From Alistipes sp. (lineage in GTDB: Bacteria; Bacteroidota; Bacteroidia; Bacteroidales; Rikenellaceae): DNA of 40,435 nt. Both the position numbers and the translations under genes were made by a program. Positions within the stretch are counted from its first letter, which is position 1, and each line of letters begins with the position of its first letter. Positions 17,761 through 26,470 of this stretch are shown here, piece after piece. The stretch is taken from positions 1 to 40,435 of the forward strand of contig JAGBTZ010000007.1 in assembly GCA_017631055.1 (NCBI GenBank). Direction: 5' to 3'. The notes beneath the pieces are model-generated. The model did no database searches and had not been told where the DNA came from. It saw only the letters and a program-made list of their open reading frames with translations.

Positions 17761-20325
17761 ATGATGAAGTTTTCGAAGATATTTATCACCACAATAGTCG
17801 CCCTTATGGCGACGGTTTTTGCGTATGCACAACAACCCGTTGCGCAGGAGGCCACCCAGGAGTATAAGACCATTATCGAGAGTGGCAACGAGCCTCAATC
17901 GGATTTCCCGACCGATGCTCCGATGCTCGGCGATGACAACCGCCACTACTACCTGCGCAAGGTCAACTTCCACGGCAGTCACAACTTCGACCAGACGGTC
18001 TTGGAGCGTGCCTCGGGTCTTATTGCCGGCGACTCAATCTATCTGCAAGGCTCATTTATCCAGAACGCCATAAATCGCCTTTGGGCACAGCGTTACTTTG
18101 CCGACATCCGCATCGGTGCCACCATTGATGGCAACGATGTCGAGTTGGAAGTCTTCCTCAAGCAGCGCCCCTTGGTGTCGGAGTGGCAGTTGGCAGGAAT
18201 CCCCAAGAGCAAGCAGAAGGAGTTGCTCGAGGAGCTCAAACTCAAGAAGGGAACCGAGCTTTCGGATTACGTTATCGACAAGAACAAGAAACTTCTCAAG
18301 GCTCACTACGTCGAGAAGGGATTTATCGACACCGATGTTCAGTTGCGAGTGGTCAACGATACGACTATCCGCGATGCGGTGAAGGTCACTTTCGTTATCG
18401 ACAAGAAAAATCGTGTAAAGGTGGGTGAAATCAACTTTGATGGCAACGACAACTTCACCGACAAACGTCTGCGCCGTACATTCAAGAAGATTCACCAGCG
18501 CAGCATCCTCTTCTGGCAGAACCGCAAACTCAAGGAGGCGGAGTATGCCGAGGATAAGGATTTGTTGCTCGACTTCTACAACTCGCAAGGTTACCGTAAC
18601 GCAACTATTGTTTCGGATTCGATATACCGCATCGACGAGCGCAATCTGGGCATCAACATCCGCCTTGCGGAGGGTAATAAATACTACATCCGAAACGTCA
18701 CCTGGATTGGCAACTCGGTATTCCCGACCGAGCAGCTCTCCAATATGTTCAGCGTGTCGAAGGGCGACACCTACGACAAGAAGTCGATGCACAAGCGTTT
18801 GGGTATCGGCAAGGAGATGAATCCCGAGGAGATGTCCGTATCGTCACTCTACCAGAATGACGGCTATCTGATGTCGCAAATCGAGCCTTCGGAGATTATT
18901 ATCGGCAAGGACTCTATCGACCTCGAGATTAAAATCTTCGAGGGTAAGCAGTTCACCATCAATAATGTCGACATTATGGGTAACTTGCGAGTGGATGATG
19001 AGGTTATCCGCCGCGAGCTCTACACCCGCCCGGGCGAGTTGTACAACCGCGCACTGCTGATGCAGACCATCCGAACACTGATGTCGTTTGGTCACTTCAA
19101 CGCCGAGAAGATTGTCCCCGATATTCAGCCCATATCCAACGACCTGGTCGACATCAACTGGCCATTGGAGGAGCAGGCTTCCGACCAGTTCAACATTGCC
19201 GGAGGTTGGGGCTCGGGCACCTTTGTCGGCTCGGTAGGTATCACACTGAACAACCTTTCGATGCGCAACTTCTTCAAGAAGAATGCTTGGCAGCCCTACC
19301 CCCACGGACAAAATCAACGTCTGTCAATTTCGGGACAGACCAACGGAACATACTATAAGGCTCTGGCTATCAGCTTCACCGACCCGTGGCTCGGTGGTCG
19401 TAAGCCCAACTCGTTCACCTTCTCGGCCCACATCTCGGAGTCGAACAACGCCTACTATGTATGGCAGTCGGCTACGCAGTACTTCCGCTCGATAGGTGTG
19501 GCTGCAGGTTTGGGCAAGCGACTCGACTGGCCAGACCCCTACTTCACGCTCTATGCCGAGGCTGCATATCAGCGCTACAATCTGAAGGGTTGGTCTTCGT
19601 TCGTGATGGAGAACGGAGCTGCCAACACTCTCTCGCTGAAGTTCGTCTTCGGACGTAATTCGGTCGACCAGCCAATCTATCCGCGCCGAGGTTCGGACTT
19701 CTCGGTATCGGTACAGGTCACTCCCCCCTTCTCGGCATGGGATGGCAAGAACTATAAGGATCCCAACCTGAGCGACCAGAGCCGTTACAAGTGGATTGAG
19801 TACCATAAATGGAACCTCAAGGCGCAGTGGTTCTACCCGCTCACACGCAACAACAACCTTGTCTTGATGGCGAAGGCCGAGATGGGTTACCTGGGTCACT
19901 ACAACAAATATAAGGTGTCGCCCTTCGAGCGATTTAATGTCGGTGGTGACGGTATGACCGGATATAATATCTATGGTGTCGACATCATCGCTCTGCGCGG
20001 TTACGAGGATAGCGCACTCGACCCTGTCGGCGAGTCTTACTCGGTAGCCTACAATAAATACACCCTCGAGTTACGTTATCCTATTGTACTGAAGCCCTCA
20101 TCGCAGATTTATGTATTGGGCTTCCTTGAGGGCGGTAACGGATTCTCGTCGTGGAGAGATTTCTCGCCCTTCAAGATTAAGCGTTCGGCAGGTGTCGGTA
20201 TCAGATTGTATCTGCCCATTGTCGGAATGCTCGGAATTGATTGGGGATGGGGCTTCGACCCTGCAGCCGGCAGGAGCGAGCGTAGTGGTAGCCAATTCCA
20301 CTTCGTGCTGGGACAGCAGTTCTAA
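17761..20325 (+). CDS. bamA: BamA outer-membrane protein assembly factor
   Basis: This is the central Omp85 component of the BAM machine, which folds beta-barrel proteins into the outer membrane. The 854 residues start with a signal peptide (cleavage about AYA-QQ, residue 24). Five POTRA-like domains follow at about 62-135, 138-214, 217-303, 306-393 and 396-478, each with a strand-GN/GS turn-helix pattern (VNFHGSHNFD, INFDGNDNFTDKRL, VTWIGNSVFP, VDIMGNLRVDDEVI). The barrel runs from about 485 to the end. The L6 loop motif is ALRGYEDS (family VRGF), and the C-terminal residue is Phe (FVLGQQF), the normal beta-signal. Met2 is an equally possible start. The two downstream OmpH/Skp chaperone genes are functional partners. 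Confidence 0.96.
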   Translation: MMKFSKIFITTIVALMATVFAYAQQPVAQEATQEYKTIIESGNEPQSDFPTDAPMLGDDNRHYYLRKVNFHGSHNFDQTVLERASGLIAGDSIYLQGSFIQNAINRLWAQRYFADIRIGATIDGNDVELEVFLKQRPLVSEWQLAGIPKSKQKELLEELKLKKGTELSDYVIDKNKKLLKAHYVEKGFIDTDVQLRVVNDTTIRDAVKVTFVIDKKNRVKVGEINFDGNDNFTDKRLRRTFKKIHQRSILFWQNRKLKEAEYAEDKDLLLDFYNSQGYRNATIVSDSIYRIDERNLGINIRLAEGNKYYIRNVTWIGNSVFPTEQLSNMFSVSKGDTYDKKSMHKRLGIGKEMNPEEMSVSSLYQNDGYLMSQIEPSEIIIGKDSIDLEIKIFEGKQFTINNVDIMGNLRVDDEVIRRELYTRPGELYNRALLMQTIRTLMSFGHFNAEKIVPDIQPISNDLVDINWPLEEQASDQFNIAGGWGSGTFVGSVGITLNNLSMRNFFKKNAWQPYPHGQNQRLSISGQTNGTYYKALAISFTDPWLGGRKPNSFTFSAHISESNNAYYVWQSATQYFRSIGVAAGLGKRLDWPDPYFTLYAEAAYQRYNLKGWSSFVMENGAANTLSLKFVFGRNSVDQPIYPRRGSDFSVSVQVTPPFSAWDGKNYKDPNLSDQSRYKWIEYHKWNLKAQWFYPLTRNNNLVLMAKAEMGYLGHYNKYKVSPFERFNVGGDGMTGYNIYGVDIIALRGYEDSALDPVGESYSVAYNKYTLELRYPIVLKPSSQIYVLGFLEGGNGFSSWRDFSPFKIKRSAGVGIRLYLPIVGMLGIDWGWGFDPAAGRSERSGSQFHFVLGQQF

Positions 20326-20391
20326 CGACATGGCAACAAATTTGGAGAGAGTGAGGAGTATAAAGATTGTTTAATGCAAAAAACGAAGAGT

Positions 20392-20898
20392 ATGAAACGA
20401 TTGATTTTGACCTTGGCAGCAGTGGTAGCATCTGCAACGATTGCTGCAGCACAGAACTACATGGTGGTAAACAGCGAAAAGATTTTCAAGTCGATGGCGG
20501 CATATAACGCTGCAATCGCCGAACTCGACCGCCTTGCCGAGAGTTATCAGTCGCAGGTGGATGCCAAGTTCAAGGAGGTCGAGACCCTCTACAATAACTA
20601 TATGGCACGCAAGAGCTCACTCAATGCAGCGAGCCAGAGCTCTATCGAAAATCAAATTCTCGCCAAGGAGCAGGAGGCCACAAAGTTCCAGGAGTCGATT
20701 TTCGGCACAGACGGAACACTAATGAAGAAGCGTATAGAGCTTATCCAACCCATCCAGCAGCGCGTATTTAAGGTTATCGAGAACTATTCGCAACAGTTGG
20801 GCTATGAGTTGGTTTTGGATATCGCCCAGAATGCCGAGGTGCTCTACTACTCGCCCAAGGTCGACCACACACAAGCAATTATCGAACGAGTGAAATAA
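20392..20898 (+). CDS. OmpH/Skp-family periplasmic chaperone 1
   Basis: A Skp-like holdase is expected to escort unfolded outer-membrane proteins to BamA. I place the start at 20392 because it gives a clean signal peptide (MKRLILTLAAVVASATIAAA-QN); an upstream ATG at 20374 would add six polar residues. The mature part begins YMVVNSEKIFKSM, the usual OmpH start. A long charged helical region rich in coiled-coil-like heptads follows (about 40-105), and the C-terminal strand reads YELVLDIAQNAEVLYYSP. The length, about 168 residues, is normal. It is directly followed by a paralog. Confidence 0.92.
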   Translation: MKRLILTLAAVVASATIAAAQNYMVVNSEKIFKSMAAYNAAIAELDRLAESYQSQVDAKFKEVETLYNNYMARKSSLNAASQSSIENQILAKEQEATKFQESIFGTDGTLMKKRIELIQPIQQRVFKVIENYSQQLGYELVLDIAQNAEVLYYSPKVDHTQAIIERVK

Positions 20899-20934
20899 TT
20901 TATTCAGAAAACCAATAACACACTTAAATTAAAG

Positions 20935-21474
20935 ATGAAAAAAGTTATCAAATTAGCCCTTGTGCTTACACTTGCGATGTGTTCGACATCGCTCTACGCC
21001 CAGAAGTTTGCCCGCATTAACTTGCAGGAGATAATCTTCTCGATGCCCGAATTTACTCAGATGCAGACCGATTTGGAGGCCTTCTCTAAGGAGTTGGGCG
21101 AGCAGTTGGAGGCTATTCAGGTAGAGTTCAACAACAAAGCAGCAGAGTTCCAGAAGAACCGCGCTACACTCAACGAGTCGGTGCGCAACCTCAAGGAGAA
21201 GGAGTTGCAGGATTTGCAGCAGCGCTATGTAGACTTCCAGCAGATTGCACAGCAGGATATCGACAAGAAGCAGGGCGAGCTCTTCCAGCCTATCCACGTC
21301 AAGGCAGCTGAGGCTGTGAAGAAGGTGGCAGCAGCAGGTGGCTATACTGCAGTGTTCGACATCTCGTCAAATTCGTTGGCATACTACAACGAGAGCACCG
21401 TTGTTGACATTGCTCCCGCAGTACGCGCAGAGCTCGGTATCAAGGAGGCTCCTGCAGCACCCGCAGCACAATAG
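20935..21474 (+). CDS. OmpH/Skp-family periplasmic chaperone 2
   Basis: This is the second Skp-like chaperone of the tandem pair, 179 residues, 36 bp after the first. The signal peptide ends at LYA-QK (about residue 22). The family start is FARINLQEIIFSMPEF. Tentacle-like helices with many Glu, Gln and Lys follow at about 40-110 (KELGEQLEAIQVEFNNKAAEFQ), then AVKKVAAAGGYTAVFDISSNSLAYYNES. The tail is Ala/Pro-rich (EAPAAPAAQ). Tandem ompH genes after bamA are usual in Bacteroidetes; the two copies may have diverged in client preference, which is inference. Confidence 0.92.
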   Translation: MKKVIKLALVLTLAMCSTSLYAQKFARINLQEIIFSMPEFTQMQTDLEAFSKELGEQLEAIQVEFNNKAAEFQKNRATLNESVRNLKEKELQDLQQRYVDFQQIAQQDIDKKQGELFQPIHVKAAEAVKKVAAAGGYTAVFDISSNSLAYYNESTVVDIAPAVRAELGIKEAPAAPAAQ

Positions 21475-21563
21475 TCAGCAATAGTCAAGGAGTAATCCAA
21501 ATCAAATAGCAAGGAGTTGTCCTGCTATGGAAGGCAACTGAAAGCCGAAGCAATTGTGATTGA

Positions 21564-21577
21564 GCCAATGGCCAATA
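21564..21577. repeat. GCCAATR heptad pair
   Basis: GCCAATG and GCCAATA are adjacent 7-bp units in the spacer after the OmpH pair. They are related to the units at 27518-27538 and, in reverse complement, to GGCTATT at 13804. Confidence 0.55.
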
Positions 21578-21586
21578 GTCACAAAA

Positions 21587-21614
21587 AGAGGGTCCCGAAA
21601 TTTCGGGACCCTCT
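21587..21614 (-). terminator. Perfect 28-bp palindrome, terminator of the minus-strand lipoprotein
   Basis: AGAGGGTCCCGAAA is followed at once by its exact reverse complement, giving 14 bp on each side. On the minus strand the palindrome is followed by TTTTTGT, fitting termination 26 bp after the lipoprotein stop. On the plus strand it lacks a T-run but could still block readthrough from ompH. Confidence 0.8.
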
Positions 21615-21639
21615 TGCTATGCTTATGGTAGGTTTGGGG

Positions 21640-24063
21640 TTATTTCAGCGACTTAACGCTTGCGGGAGTGAAGCGATTCTTCTCTAAACGGAGAGGCTGA
21701 ACACCCTTCCAAGTGGGGGATACTGTCTCCTGACGGCTGAACTTCTCGGTCGAGGTCGAAGAGCTCGAGCTCAACTGCTCAATCTTTCTCATTGTCATAT
21801 TAAAGAATGCTCCGAGGGTGCCGGCAAATGCGCCATCAGACTTCTTGTATGCACCCAAAGCAACTCCGTAGGCAGGATTTATCGAGGCACCGATGCCATA
21901 AGTACCATTGCCCTTGTCGAAGAACTCAGGAGCACTGGCGTAGATATACTGCTCATCAACCAGACGGAAATAGATGTCGTATGACGCCTCGTAATCACCT
22001 CCGTTCCAGACACGACCGGAGGACATAGTCAGAGGTTTGCCCTGACCATTGAAACGAACCTGCACGCGGTCATCGAATGTCGTACCCAAATTTGTGCCAC
22101 CAAGGCCCTTAACGAGGTAGAGTTTTCCGGCTATCTGCTCCGAGAAGGTGATAGTGTATTGATCCTTCATCTCTGTACCACTTGCATCAGTATAGCTTAC
22201 TGACCACTCTCCAAGCATATCATCATAGCCGACAGCATTGTAATCAGCCGTAACGTCTGCGGTGGTAAAGTTGAGCATCGAAGCCTCGCCATAGCCATTG
22301 TTTGCATCGTAAGCGATGGTGACAAGAACGTAGCCGGTGCTCTCCTTCAGATTAGTGCAGTTCAACTCTGTGTCGCTGCTGGGGATGAAGGTGTCGTATG
22401 ATGCCACCTCATCTGCCCAATTGACATTGGGATTCACATCAACAACAGTTTTGAAGAAGAGAGCATACTTCCAACCTACAGCACCCTCCGAAAGGGTAAT
22501 CTTGAAGTCTGCGGTCCAATCGTTAATCGTGATAGCCTCAGCTGTCGCGGTAACTGCTGCTGCAACGTGTGCGGGAGTTGTGAAGAAGGTCTTTGTCAGG
22601 TGAGTCAACTTGCCGTCAGCAGTCTCGCCGATAGCATAGACAACATACTGGGTCTCGGGATAGAGATTCTCGAATGTAACATCAAACGGAGCACTTACAT
22701 TCTCCTGGATACGACCCGGCTGGAGAGCTACGGTGCGGAAGATAACACTCTCTTCGTTGTTTGTATCAACCTGAGCGCTGTAGATGCTGGTGTAGACCTT
22801 TGCAAATGAGGTCGAAGGTGCGATGTTGACAACGGCCAAGTTATCTTTGAGGGTAGCTTCGGGAACGCTCAACGAGAGTGTAGCGTTGTCGGCATAAGGA
22901 ACCTCAGGAGTGTAGGTTAGGTGGTGAACATCACCAACAATCGAAGCATCACCGCCATTGATGATAAGGCCTATTGCATAGAAATTGTAATTTCTGCCAG
23001 CTACAGCATCGTACGAAAACTCGATAGGCTCTTGGTATATACCTCCCTGATTGGCCATCATATCGATAATGGTCTTGTTGGGGTTACTTGCCATCCACTC
23101 CTCGATAAAGTCATCAGTGCCCCACATATAGAGCAGACCATTTACCTCGCTCGAGAATGTACCCTGAATCTTTATTTGGTGCCAATTGGTCTCCTCCTCT
23201 ACGAATGAGAGGGTCGCATACTTGGGTTGCTCAACCGGCTCTGCGCTGTCGATAAGACCTGCAATGGGGGTGATTGTGCTACGCTCGATAACGATAGCCT
23301 CCTCAGCGGTCTTTGTTACAACCGAGCCATCCACGTTGGTCATCTTAACGGTAAACTCGGTGTAGGTACCCGGCATAGCAACCACCTTGAACGATTTTGC
23401 CTTCTGCTCGTCGAGTTGTACGTTAATATCGGTAAGGGTTACGTTGCCACCGCCGCTTACAGCCCATTGACTGTCCGACTTCTCGAAGGTAGTCTGGTCG
23501 ATGTCGTAGTATCCCGAGAGATACTCTTTTGCGCTGACCTCGATGCTTGCAAGGTTCTGCGAGCCGCTAATCAACAACTCAATAATACCCGCTGCATTCT
23601 TGAACTGAACACCCTCCTCGACATTGTTGCATACGGCAACCATAGGATTGACGTTGACAGCAAAGCCGCCTTCAACATACTTCTGAGTAGCAGGAATCTT
23701 TGCCTGACCCACACCGTGGGCCAATTCTCCATAGTAAGCCCACGAAGGACCTTCCCAAGCGGGTTTCTCACCGGTAAATGTTCCGCTGGTGGTGCCTAGA
23801 CCGCCGGAAATAAAGTAGCTCTCAATTTCCAGACCGGTCGCCATATCATAGAGGACAAATCCATCGTCCTTTTGCCATACGACCTCATCGCTTGCGTTGA
23901 GTGTGGTGCGCGATACCGCATTTTCAGTGGTGGCGGTAATGGTAATCTCTTCGGGATTCGGGGTCAAGCCCGGAAATAATCCTTCACATCCTGCGAAGAG
24001 CAGGGTGGCTGCAAATACGGCAAAAACTCTTTTCGCCGCTGCAAAAAGTCGATTTCTCTTCAT
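21640..24063 (-). CDS. Large surface lipoprotein with fimbrillin-like N-terminus and Ig/FnIII-like repeats
   Basis: This 807-residue protein has a lipoprotein signal (LFAGC, lipidated Cys26). Residues about 40-275 resemble the N-terminal domain of the 975-residue lipoprotein at 6457: TENAVSRTTLNASDEVVWQKDDGFVLYD, then a strand-rich region ending IVIERSTITPIAGLID. The middle holds beta-sandwich-like repeats with fibronectin-III-type turns (YPETQYVVYAIGETADGKL, LKESTGYVLVTIAYDANNGYG). A C-terminal domain (about 615-760) starts DDMLGEWSVSYTDASG and is lipocalin-like in pattern only. A Ser-rich linker (QLSSSSSTSTE) precedes the end. No enzyme motif is visible. It is probably a surface adhesin or binding protein; the ligand is unknown. 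Confidence 0.8.
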   Translation of the reverse strand: MKRNRLFAAAKRVFAVFAATLLFAGCEGLFPGLTPNPEEITITATTENAVSRTTLNASDEVVWQKDDGFVLYDMATGLEIESYFISGGLGTTSGTFTGEKPAWEGPSWAYYGELAHGVGQAKIPATQKYVEGGFAVNVNPMVAVCNNVEEGVQFKNAAGIIELLISGSQNLASIEVSAKEYLSGYYDIDQTTFEKSDSQWAVSGGGNVTLTDINVQLDEQKAKSFKVVAMPGTYTEFTVKMTNVDGSVVTKTAEEAIVIERSTITPIAGLIDSAEPVEQPKYATLSFVEEETNWHQIKIQGTFSSEVNGLLYMWGTDDFIEEWMASNPNKTIIDMMANQGGIYQEPIEFSYDAVAGRNYNFYAIGLIINGGDASIVGDVHHLTYTPEVPYADNATLSLSVPEATLKDNLAVVNIAPSTSFAKVYTSIYSAQVDTNNEESVIFRTVALQPGRIQENVSAPFDVTFENLYPETQYVVYAIGETADGKLTHLTKTFFTTPAHVAAAVTATAEAITINDWTADFKITLSEGAVGWKYALFFKTVVDVNPNVNWADEVASYDTFIPSSDTELNCTNLKESTGYVLVTIAYDANNGYGEASMLNFTTADVTADYNAVGYDDMLGEWSVSYTDASGTEMKDQYTITFSEQIAGKLYLVKGLGGTNLGTTFDDRVQVRFNGQGKPLTMSSGRVWNGGDYEASYDIYFRLVDEQYIYASAPEFFDKGNGTYGIGASINPAYGVALGAYKKSDGAFAGTLGAFFNMTMRKIEQLSSSSSTSTEKFSRQETVSPTWKGVQPLRLEKNRFTPASVKSLK

Positions 24064-24126
24064 AATAGTATAAATTATGGTTAATAAAAAGTTTGTCCTA
24101 TTTGTTGGGGGTCATCTTCTCGTCTA

Positions 24127-24134
24127 CAAAATTA
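24127..24134 (-). promoter_or_regulatory. Candidate -7 element of the 807-residue lipoprotein gene
   Basis: TAATTTTG on the minus strand matches TAnnTTTG and would give a leader of about 55-60 nt. No -33 TTTG is seen at the right spacing. Confidence 0.4.
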
Positions 24135-24256
24135 CTCAATTCCCTACCCGAGCGAGGTCGCTGGGTAAAAATGGATATTCAATGCGTAAAAAGCCGCTCT
24201 TTTATCTTCTATTTTACAGATTGAGACACTGTGGGCGGTGCTCTTTTTGTCGAAAA

Positions 24257-24287
24257 TTTGCAATTTGACCGAAATCAAGTAACTTTG
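24257..24287 (+). promoter_or_regulatory. Promoter of the small membrane protein gene
   Basis: TTTG (24257-24260), 19 bp, then TAACTTTG (24280-24287) fit the Bacteroidetes promoter well. The transcript would start near 24294, which excludes the upstream in-frame ATG codons as starts and supports 24318. Confidence 0.7.
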
Positions 24288-24317
24288 CATATAATGAATC
24301 TTAAAAAAAGAGGTGTT

Positions 24318-24758
24318 ATGAAAAAAATTTGGAGCGCATTGGTGTTGATTCTGCTCATCGGAGGAGCAGTGTTCTTCTATTTCCGCTATTGCTTTGTCTT
24401 TGGCGAGGGAGTCAAGAGTGGCGAGTTGAACTATGTAGTATATAAAGGTGTCTTCTTCAAGACCTACGAAGGTAAACTCATTCAGTCGGGTTTGCGTTCG
24501 AAGGCGGCAGGCTCGATTCAATCCTACGAGTTCGAGTTCTCGGTGGCTAACGAGAGGGTCGCTCGTGAGTTGATGTTGCAGAGTGGCAATGTTGTGGAGT
24601 TGCACTACAAAGAGTACTTCGGAGTCTTGCCGTGGCGAGGCTTTACCAAATATATTGTCGATAGCGTGGTCTCGTCACGTTCATTGGTGCAACCCCTCTA
24701 TCAGCCCGAGAGCCCCGCTCCGGCAAGGGTTGAGGTTACGCCTTCGGCCGAGATTTAG
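24318..24758 (+). CDS. Small single-pass membrane protein, unknown function
   Basis: The start at 24318 gives 146 residues. It is chosen because AGAGG lies 6-8 bp upstream and the promoter at 24257-24287 would place the transcript start after earlier candidate ATGs. One N-terminal membrane helix (about 6-26, ALVLILLIGGAVFFYF) is followed by a soluble domain with GVKSGELNYVVYKGVFFKTYEGKLIQ. This resembles small Bacteroidetes membrane proteins that databases often mislabel as 6-phosphogluconate dehydrogenase; it has no dehydrogenase motif. The C-terminus is Pro/Ala-rich. It is followed after 27 bp by the pseudouridine synthase and may share its transcript. The function is unknown. Confidence 0.75.
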   Translation: MKKIWSALVLILLIGGAVFFYFRYCFVFGEGVKSGELNYVVYKGVFFKTYEGKLIQSGLRSKAAGSIQSYEFEFSVANERVARELMLQSGNVVELHYKEYFGVLPWRGFTKYIVDSVVSSRSLVQPLYQPESPAPARVEVTPSAEI

Positions 24759-24785
24759 TTTCGACTATTTTGTCACCGTTGAGGG

Positions 24786-26405
24786 ATGGCATTTTCGGAG
24801 ATATTTCACAAATTAGAGTCTATTGAGGGGGTGCCTCTGCCCGAAAGGATGAACAATCCGTTCGATTACGAGCCACATCCGCTGTGTTGCCGTGCGGCCG
24901 GGGAGGTGTGTGCCTATCTCGGGGAGCACCCCGAGTGGAGTGCCGAGATTGCCGAGGGTAAGATGTTCGGAGTGCTCGTTGTGCGCAACGGAGCGGATAA
25001 GGTGGGCTACCTGGCTGCCTTCTCGGGAAATCTCGGGGGCAAGAATTTACATTCGGGTTTCGTGCCACCCGTCTACGATATGTTGCAGCCCGGGGAACAT
25101 TTTCGTCAGGGCGAGGCCGAGATTTCGGCTATCAATCGCAAAATAGAGGCGTTGGAGCAGAGCGAAGAGTTTGCCGGCAAGAGGCAGCGATTGGCGGAGT
25201 GCCGGTCGGAAGCAGAGAGGGCTATTGTGCAAGCCAAGCTCGCCTTGCGTGAGCAGAAGGCCCGGCGTGATGCCGAGCGAGCCCAGACAACTGACCCTGT
25301 CCGACTCGAGGCTCTTGTTCGCGAGAGCCAATCCCAAAAGGCCGAGTTTGCCCGCCTGAAAAAGCGGTGGAGCGAGGCGGTGGAACTGTGTCGCCAAGAG
25401 GTCGAAGCCTTTCAAAACGAAATAGAGCAGCTGCGTGCCGAGCGAAAATCACGCTCCGAGCGGTTGCAGATGTGGCTCTTCGCTCAGTTTGGGATGCGTA
25501 ATGCAAGGGGCGAGCAACGTGATTTGTGTGAGATATTTGCCCCGACACCCCAGCGCATTCCGCCGGCCGGTGCCGGGGAGTGTGCAGCGCCTAAATTGTT
25601 GCAATATGCCTATCTGAATGATTTGCACCCAATCGCTATGGCGGAGTTCTGGCAGGGGCGTTCGCCACGAGGAGAGGTGCGCCGTCATGGAAATTTTTAT
25701 CCCTCGTGTCAGGGTAAGTGCGGGCCGATTTTGGGCTTTATGTTGCAGGGTTTGGAGCTCGAGGAGCGAGTGGTGAAAGCCGAACTCGAGCCAACGCTGA
25801 TATACGAAGATGAGGCGTTGGCAGTGGTGTCGAAACCCGAGGGTATGCTCTCGGTCGAGGGGCGTAGCGAGAAGTGGTCGGTGGAGCGTTGGGCTCGCAG
25901 GCGATTTGCGGATGCCGAGAGGGTAATGGTTGCCCACAGGCTCGATATGGCGACCTCGGGAGTGATTGTTATAGCCAAGTCGCTCGAGGTCTATCGCACT
26001 CTGCAAGGGGAGTTTAATGCTTGTCGTGTTGAGAAACGGTATGTGGCTCTGCTCGAGGGGATTGTGACGAGCGATGAGGGGCGTGTGGAGTTGCCGTTGG
26101 CGACCGACTACGAGCATCGACCTTGCCAAAAGGTCGACTTCGAAAGTGGCAAGAGGAGCGTTACGCAGTATCGGGTTTTGGAGCGCCGAGAGGGACGTAC
26201 CCTTGTCGAGTTCCGACCGCTTACGGGGCGAACACATCAACTACGTCTGCACGCTGCCCACCCCGAAGGTCTGGCGGCTCCGATAGTGGGCGATGCGCTC
26301 TACGGAGTGCGCGATGTGCGCCTCTGTCTGCATGCGGCTTACATAGCCTTTACCCACCCGACAACAGGCCGAAGGGTCGCCTTTGAAGCTCCTTGTGATT
26401 TTTAA
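24786..26405 (+). CDS. RluA-family pseudouridine synthase with long N-terminal extension
   Basis: It isomerises uridine to pseudouridine in rRNA or tRNA. The catalytic domain is residues about 335-539: LAVVSKPEGMLSVEG, HRLDMATSG (384-392, catalytic Asp387), KRYVALLEG, RPLTGRTHQLRLHAAHPEG and the closing GDALYG. The first 330 residues are an added region. It has a globular start with VPLPERMNNPFDYEPHPLC and GKMFGVLVV, a highly charged coiled-coil stretch (about 110-225), and a short Cys-containing segment NFYPSCQGKCGPIL (303-316) just before the catalytic core. The four Cys near 34-35 and 309-312 could bind metal, but this is inference. The target nucleotide is not predictable. Confidence 0.9.
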   Translation: MAFSEIFHKLESIEGVPLPERMNNPFDYEPHPLCCRAAGEVCAYLGEHPEWSAEIAEGKMFGVLVVRNGADKVGYLAAFSGNLGGKNLHSGFVPPVYDMLQPGEHFRQGEAEISAINRKIEALEQSEEFAGKRQRLAECRSEAERAIVQAKLALREQKARRDAERAQTTDPVRLEALVRESQSQKAEFARLKKRWSEAVELCRQEVEAFQNEIEQLRAERKSRSERLQMWLFAQFGMRNARGEQRDLCEIFAPTPQRIPPAGAGECAAPKLLQYAYLNDLHPIAMAEFWQGRSPRGEVRRHGNFYPSCQGKCGPILGFMLQGLELEERVVKAELEPTLIYEDEALAVVSKPEGMLSVEGRSEKWSVERWARRRFADAERVMVAHRLDMATSGVIVIAKSLEVYRTLQGEFNACRVEKRYVALLEGIVTSDEGRVELPLATDYEHRPCQKVDFESGKRSVTQYRVLERREGRTLVEFRPLTGRTHQLRLHAAHPEGLAAPIVGDALYGVRDVRLCLHAAYIAFTHPTTGRRVAFEAPCDF

Positions 26406-26419
26406 TTGCGGGCCAAAGG

Positions 26420-26448
26420 TTGATTTTGTGAATAAATTTGTACATTTG
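26420..26448 (+). promoter_or_regulatory. Promoter of galE
   Basis: TTG (26420-26422), an 18-bp spacer and TACATTTG (26441-26448) match the Bacteroidetes promoter pattern. The element lies inside the longer ORF that starts at 26438, so it supports the later ATG at 26471. Confidence 0.65.
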
Positions 26449-26470
26449 TATCCAAACTAACAGACAAGAT

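Noticed and set aside
24077..24268. 63-codon plus-strand ORF between the lipoprotein and the small membrane protein
   Set aside because: It overlaps the proposed promoters on both strands and shows no signal peptide or family motif.
24318..24758. Annotation as 6-phosphogluconate dehydrogenase
   Set aside because: The protein is only 146 residues with one membrane helix and has no NADP-binding or substrate motif.
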